Source: Trogon surrucura (taxonomy: Eukaryota; Chordata; Aves; Trogoniformes; Trogonidae). From it: a DNA stretch of 64,000 bases. The position numbers were made by a program, and so were the translations under genes. The stretch lies in the NCBI GenBank assembly GCA_020746105.1, contig CM036617.1, forward strand, positions 172,450,412-172,514,411, given 5' to 3'. Every line of letters begins with the position of its first letter. The first letter of the stretch is position 1. This document shows positions 59,091-64,000 of the stretch, in pieces. The notes under the pieces are model-generated. The model ran no database searches. It worked only from the letters and a program-made list of their open reading frames with translations, and was not told the origin of the DNA.

Positions 59091-60134
59091 TTCTAGACGC
59101 ACTTTTCCACACAACATCTATCTAGGTAGTATGGATAAAAGCAAGATAACAATCTGCATATATTAGCATTTTGTGGAATATCTGATGCGAAGCATATGGC
59201 CTTAAAAAGTAAGGTGAGATCACTCATATTGGATCACAACAAAACATCCACAAGGACACTGAATATCCTTTTGCTGTATGTGAACTGGAAGACCAACTAT
59301 GTGAAGTCAACACTTCATTGTTCTGATGATTTAGAATGATTACACAACGTAGCCAACACATTTATTGTTATATATAGAATCTGCAAGAATGTTTGCAATA
59401 TCTGAAATTCAGTCATTTTAGATCCACTGTAGATCCATGTTATATAGCTAAACTCATGCATACATATGCAGTGCTGCTCGTTTGATACGTCCAGAAGAAT
59501 ATGCTATATATTTCTATTAGTTTGTTCTTTAGTTGAATATGAAACTTAATCAACCATGCTTTACTGGACATAATCCATGAGAAGAAGATATTTCAAGATA
59601 TAGGCATCTTAACAACACGCAATACAGCAGATCATTACCCTCAGTTGTAACTTCCCCAGCTTTTTCAAACTTAAGTCAAATTACTACATGTTGTTTAGAC
59701 ATGAGGAAATTTGGTATATTAGGAATGCTTGATAGAATTTAAATATCATAACTGCCTTTGAACATGGACTTCAGCAAAACTGAAAACTCTTGTGTGTCAA
59801 TTTTAAAATACTTGGACTTCATCCTTTTTGTGGCTCGATGAATGAATGCAGGAAGATATAAAAAATCTTTTACTTACAGCAGCAGAATGGCCTGCAAGTT
59901 TGCCTTACAAAGGCAGATTAAAACAAGACAAGGATTGTAAGTTTATAGTATTAACAATAAATACTAACAAACTAATATATTTTTCTTAATAGCTTTATAG
60001 AGGAAACCTAAATTAATTATTTTTTTTATTATAATCTTTACGTGGCAAAATTTCAAATATTGCTGAAAGAGAAAAATTAAAGTTTTAACTTTTTTAATCC
60101 CTTTCACCATACAGGGACAAGATACATTGCAAAG

Positions 60135-61011
60135 ATGACCTTAAACTCCCTAACCGTCTTTCTGTTATTGATTAGTGGCATTTTTTGCCAATATGACTAT
60201 GGTCCTGCAGATGACTATGGTTATGATCCTTTCGGGCCATCCGCAGCAGTGTGTGCCCCAGAATGTAATTGTCCTTTGAGCTACCCTACTGCCATGTATT
60301 GTGACAATCTTAAACTGAAAACCATTCCAATTGTACCAAGTGGAATAAAGTACCTTTATCTTCGAAACAATATGATTGAAGGCATTGAAGAGAACGCATT
60401 TGATAACGTAACAGATCTACAGTGGCTGATTCTTGACCACAATCATTTGGAAAACTCAAAAATTAAGGGAAGAGTCTTCTCTAAACTAAAACATCTGAAG
60501 AAACTTCACATTAACTACAACAATTTGACTGAAGCTGTTGGACCACTCCCCAAAACTCTGGATGACCTGCAATTAAGTCACAACAAGATCACAAAAGTCA
60601 ATCCTGGTGCACTTGAGGGGCTGACAAATCTGACTGTCATCCATCTCCAGAACAACCAGCTGAAAGCAGATTCTATTTCTGGGGCTTTTAAAGGCCTGAA
60701 TTCACTATTATATCTTGATTTAAGCTTCAATCGACTTACAAAGCTTCCGACAGGACTGCCTCACTCCTTACTCATGCTGTATTTTGATAACAACCAGATT
60801 TCCAATGTTCCCGATGAGTACTTCCAAGGTTTTAAAGCCTTGCAATATTTGCGTTTATCCCACAATAAATTAACAGATTCTGGAATACCAGGCAATGTCT
60901 TCAATATCACATCACTAGTTGAGTTGGATCTTTCCTTCAATCAGCTGAAGAGCATTCCAACTGTCAGTGAAAACCTTGAAAACTTCTACCTCCAAGTCAA
61001 CAAAATTAACA
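60135..61011 (+). CDS. LUM: Lumican, main coding exon (C-terminal exon outside window)
   Basis: The exon runs 60115-61011 (acceptor CATACAG, donor AACA|GTGAGT), with 20 nt of leader and ATG at 60135. It encodes 292 codons plus one base. Residues 1-18 are a signal peptide. The mature N-terminus QYDYGPADDYGYDP is acidic with tyrosines 20, 22, 28 and 30, typical tyrosine-sulfation sites. Cysteines C40-X3-C44-X-C46-X9-C56 are the class II SLRP pattern. LRRs follow in tandem. N-glycan/keratan sulfate sequons are at N91, N130, N165 and N257, matching the four sites of mammalian lumican. Family role: a secreted keratan sulfate proteoglycan that regulates collagen fibril spacing and corneal transparency. 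The last exon, with the C-terminal ear cysteines, is not found before 64000; the reading past 61011 is intron. Confidence 0.97.
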
Positions 61012-61174
61012 GTGAGTTAAATTTGCTTATTTTCATTAATATATACCACACAGTCTAGATGCTGATGGTCAGTGCAAATATCTGAAAGGGTAGATCAACT
61101 AGACTGAAGAAATGGTACTGGTTAGACTACTAGCACACTGAAATCTTAAAAGACATTTACTGATAACTGCTCAA

Positions 61175-61437
61175 ATTAACCTCCACTTCCCTGGACACAC
61201 TGTTCCAATGCTTAACAACCCCTTTGGTGAAGAAATATTTCCTAATGTCAAATCTAAACCTACCCTGGCACAACTTGAGGCCATTTCCTCCTGTCCTATC
61301 ATTTGTTACTCGAAGAGAAGAGACTGACCACCACCTCATTACAACCTCCTTTCAGGTAGTTGTAGAGAGCAATAAAATCTCCCCTGAGCCGCCTTTTCTC
61401 CATGCTGAACAACCCCAGTTCCCTCAACCTTCCTTCA
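61175..61437 (-). mobile_element. CR1, inverted 5' part of a split insertion
   Basis: The minus strand encodes remnants of the CR1 ORF2 C-terminus: [37 protein letters not shown], then [20 protein letters not shown] and [14 protein letters not shown]. In CR1 coordinates it stops just where the adjacent plus-strand piece begins, which points to one insertion with a 5' inversion. Confidence 0.88.
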
Positions 61438-61571
61438 CCATCCCTGGATGTATGTAAAAGGCATGTAGATGAGGTGCTCAGGGACATGATTTAGTGGTAA
61501 ATCCGAAATCACTAGGTTAACGGTTGGACTTGGTGATCTTAAAGGTCTTTTCCAACCTAAACGATTCTATG
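61438..61571 (+). mobile_element. CR1, sense 3' part of the same split insertion
   Basis: CATCCCTGGATGTATGTAAA, then GATGAGGTGCTCAGGGACAT, GGTTGGACTTGGTGATCTTA and TTTTCCAACCTAAACGATTC, ending TCTATGA. This is the CR1 3' end in plus orientation. It abuts the inverted piece with no unrelated sequence between them. Confidence 0.9.
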
Positions 61572-61627
61572 AAGAGAGAAAATTTGTTTTCCGATGTGTG
61601 AGTATTATTGGTCAAGTTTTCATCTCA

Positions 61628-61690
61628 TGTAAATTGGAGTAACTCCATAGAAGGTAATGTAATTGTCTTATACAACTGAGGGAAAATCAG
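61628..61690. repeat. Ancient amniote repeat relic
   Basis: TGTAAATTGGAGTAACTCCA, then AATGTAATTG and ACAACTGAGGGAAAATCAG, follow in order the modules of an old interspersed repeat widespread in turtles and crocodilians (AAATTGGAGTAACTCCATTGA type), as I remember it. This is the clearest of the relics listed here. The family name is not assigned. Confidence 0.5.
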
Positions 61691-64000
61691 TGGGAAAAGT
61701 TTGATCTGTGTGGAAGACGTCCAGAATTCAGAAAGCAGCAAAAAGAGAGGTGTTAGCTGAGGACCTGACTATGGTATTTGTAACATATCAGGAGTCTGGT
61801 AGTAAAAGTGATGAAGGGAGGAGAAAGGGAGAAGACAGTAAAATCGTAAGGTACCAGGCATCAGCCACAGTGAAAAAGATACAACAAAGCAGCTGCCTTT
61901 TTCTTCTTTCCCTTTCTCTCATGCAGTATCCCTCCAAATCCATTTTGAAATCTAAAGAGCTGCCGCTATTGTTTTTTCTTTTCATTTCCATTTCCTACAC
62001 TGTATGATCAGGTGGCAAACCCATCTCCATTTAATCACGATTTGAAAAAAAAAGAGTTCCTTCTGAAGTCAATAAATGTCACACCTTGCACGAGATCATG
62101 GAGGTTTCTACTGAGACAGGGCTTTAACAAGGCTGTCCTAATCCTGGAGTGGGAAGGAGGTGTTGGAGAGCTGGAGAGGCCTCATCATCATGTCAGAAGC
62201 TCTGAAGCTGCACCTCTGTCAGAGGTGGTCCCTGATGGAGAGGCAGTTCTGCCAAACAGTATTTCTGTAGGAGGACTTACATCATCTTGCTAGCTGGCAT
62301 AAAGTAAATCACAACCCCCTTTTTTCTGTTTGCCTGCTTGTATCCATAAGAGGTTAAGAAAATCAGTGTTAGCTATTCCATACACAGCTAACTCCAGATG
62401 TAATCTTTAAAGCCAAATATTTCAGTGCAGATTTTACCAGAGGGCAAGGCTTTTTAAATGTTTTGCACTTATTACGCTTCACATTTTCCTCAATATTGAT
62501 TTTTTTTTTTCCTATTACATCTCAGTTCCTTGTTTTGATTAGGGAAAAAAATGAGTTAATGCTTCCCACCAGAGGTACCACATAAAGTGACTTGTAGAAG
62601 TCTATCAGATACTCTTCCTCTTCTAAAAGAGCAAATAATGATGATGTTTAATTTCTAATGAGATATATGTCCCTGCTCAGAGTGGCAGTTCTAAGCCTTC
62701 TGCAAGATATTCAGGTACTGAGTTTGTTTTCTAATCGCATTTCTAAGGACTTCTGAGTCAAAGACCGTGACAACAATTTAATTTTGCAATGAAAGATCTA
62801 TTTCCAGCATACTGATCAGCAGCAGAAGGGGATGTTGTGAAGAGTGGGTGTGCACCAGCTATTGCTTCACTGTCATTTCTTCCCTACAGACTGATATAAA
62901 AGAACTTTGATTTACTGGGGTTTTCTTAATCAAAAAATCTAGTAGACTTTAATAATAAATTTTCTTGACTATCTAATTTCACAGGCATAATACTGTGTTC
63001 TATAAGATGCTAAATGATGATGTGGGGCAAAATTTAGTTAGAAATAAGCATTTCAGTTCAATGAAGTACCACATACAGGGTGATTAAAGCCTTGGCAGTT
63101 CATTACACCTACAGCAGTGAGTGCTCAGTTTTCTAAAAATTGAGCTGATTGACTTTTGAGTATTTGAGCCTCAAATAAATGGCCAGTTTCTTTTTTTTTT
63201 TTTTAAATAAAATTTTATCATTTGCTAGAGATTTATGTAAGGATGACTCTAAAAAAGGCCAGCTTCCCTTCTGTACCACTGCCTATAGTATGCATACGTT
63301 GTGAGAGAGAGACTTCTGGATTAAGGGTAATAACAATTTATCCTAGAATATGCAAAAGGTATAACCTTACATATGCTTACACAGTTTGAAGTTTTCACTT
63401 ACATGGAAACAACATAAATACATTTCTCCAGAGTTCTGGATTTGTTACTGTCTCCCTTTTTCTCAAGTACCTTTAGGCTAGCAATTGACTTTTATATTTG
63501 CCTAAGAAAAAGTAATCTGTTTCCAACCCTTTAACCCTTTTTGTATTACCAGAAAAGAAATTTCTCTTAATTATTGTCCATTGATTTCATCCTGGGCTTG
63601 CTGCAGTTATCATGCATTACCATACATACAAAATTACCTGTTTCAGAAATACCCTAATTTGTGTGCTTTGAGCTTTCTAAACCAGAGTTGTTGAATATAC
63701 ACATTAAAAAAATTGTAGCAGGATTGGCGTCAATTCAATATGCTCTATCTTCATCTGTGATGTGAGGAGCAGTGGGCAAAGCGGATAGCAAACTGGAATG
63801 AAGAAAAATTAAAGGTAACGCTTATCATCAACAACTAATAAATTAAATCACATCTGTTATATTGAACATAAGTTAGGCATCAACTGTATGTTTCATCTAT
63901 TGCACTCGATGTTAGTTGGATCTCCAAGCTAGCACAGGGTCATGTTTATAAATTTTTGTAAAAGCCTCTGCTTTCTCCATATCTCAGCTCTAAACTGTAA

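Larger units (their letters stand above)
57094..60114 (+). other. LUM: LUM intron 1 (3.0 kb)
   Basis: Between GTAAGTG and the acceptor ACCATACAG at 60106-60114. It contains a 14-bp tandem duplication (TAGTTATATTTATT, 57597-57624) and two short possible relics of an ancient amniote repeat (58463-58491 and 59055-59090). Otherwise it is AT-rich unique sequence. Confidence 0.75.
61012..64000 (+). other. LUM: LUM intron 2 (partial, runs off window)
   Basis: It starts with GTGAGT. I searched for the expected C-terminal exon (FPLSSFCK-like start, LRLDGN repeat) and did not see it, so the intron exceeds 2.98 kb. It contains the 5'-inverted CR1 (61175-61571), an ancient repeat relic (61628-61690), and T-runs at 62501-62511 and 63191-63204. 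Short open frames such as 61708-62007 have no recognisable domain. Confidence 0.8.

Noticed and set aside
61012-64000. Last exon of LUM inside the window
   Set aside because: No sequence here encodes the conserved C-terminal motif (SFCK, then LRLDGN and a final cysteine) after an AG acceptor in the right phase.

Overview
The window is vertebrate nuclear DNA, almost certainly from a bird. Two small leucine-rich proteoglycan (SLRP) genes lie head to tail on the plus strand. The interspersed repeats are dominated by CR1 LINE fragments, the typical avian retroposon, with octamer-type 3' tails such as ATTCTGTG. The decorin protein resembles chicken decorin but is not identical to it as I remember it, so a non-chicken bird is likely. 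A tRNA-Ile/CR1 composite SINE would fit a passerine, but I cannot prove the order from this window.

Layout. 1-3509 is non-coding DNA upstream of the first coding exon of decorin (DCN), probably intron 1. DCN occupies 3510-~39175, with seven coding exons (3538-3748, 22139-22251, 31986-32199, 32384-32497, 33803-33896, 37208-37346, 38423-38617). They join in frame to a complete 359-residue proteoglycan. Intron 2 (18.4 kb) holds a large dead CR1 copy into which a tRNA-derived SINE has inserted. Intron 3 is 9.7 kb and introns 4-7 are shorter. About 17.8 kb of intergenic DNA follows (39176-56974), with three CR1-derived pieces, a 20-bp minisatellite and a CpG-rich patch. Lumican (LUM) begins with a non-coding first exon ending at 57093. 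Its main coding exon is 60115-61011 (292 codons plus one base). The last LUM exon is not in the window, so the gene runs off the right edge. Intron 2 of LUM carries a CR1 insertion whose 5' part is inverted.

How the genes work together. Decorin (class I, one chondroitin/dermatan sulfate chain) and lumican (class II, keratan sulfate on N-glycans) are both secreted collagen-binding LRR proteins that control fibril diameter and spacing in connective tissue and cornea. Their tandem same-strand order matches the known vertebrate DCN-LUM-KERA-EPYC cluster, so keratocan is expected beyond the right edge.

I found no bacterial-type system, CRISPR array, intact transposon or novel protein-coding gene. 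The observations most worth following are the nested tRNA-derived SINE, the 5'-inverted CR1, a 17-bp perfect inverted repeat at 590-666, the minisatellite at 48223-48343, and the LUM promoter region with its long pyrimidine tract. All boundaries were read by eye without alignment software.
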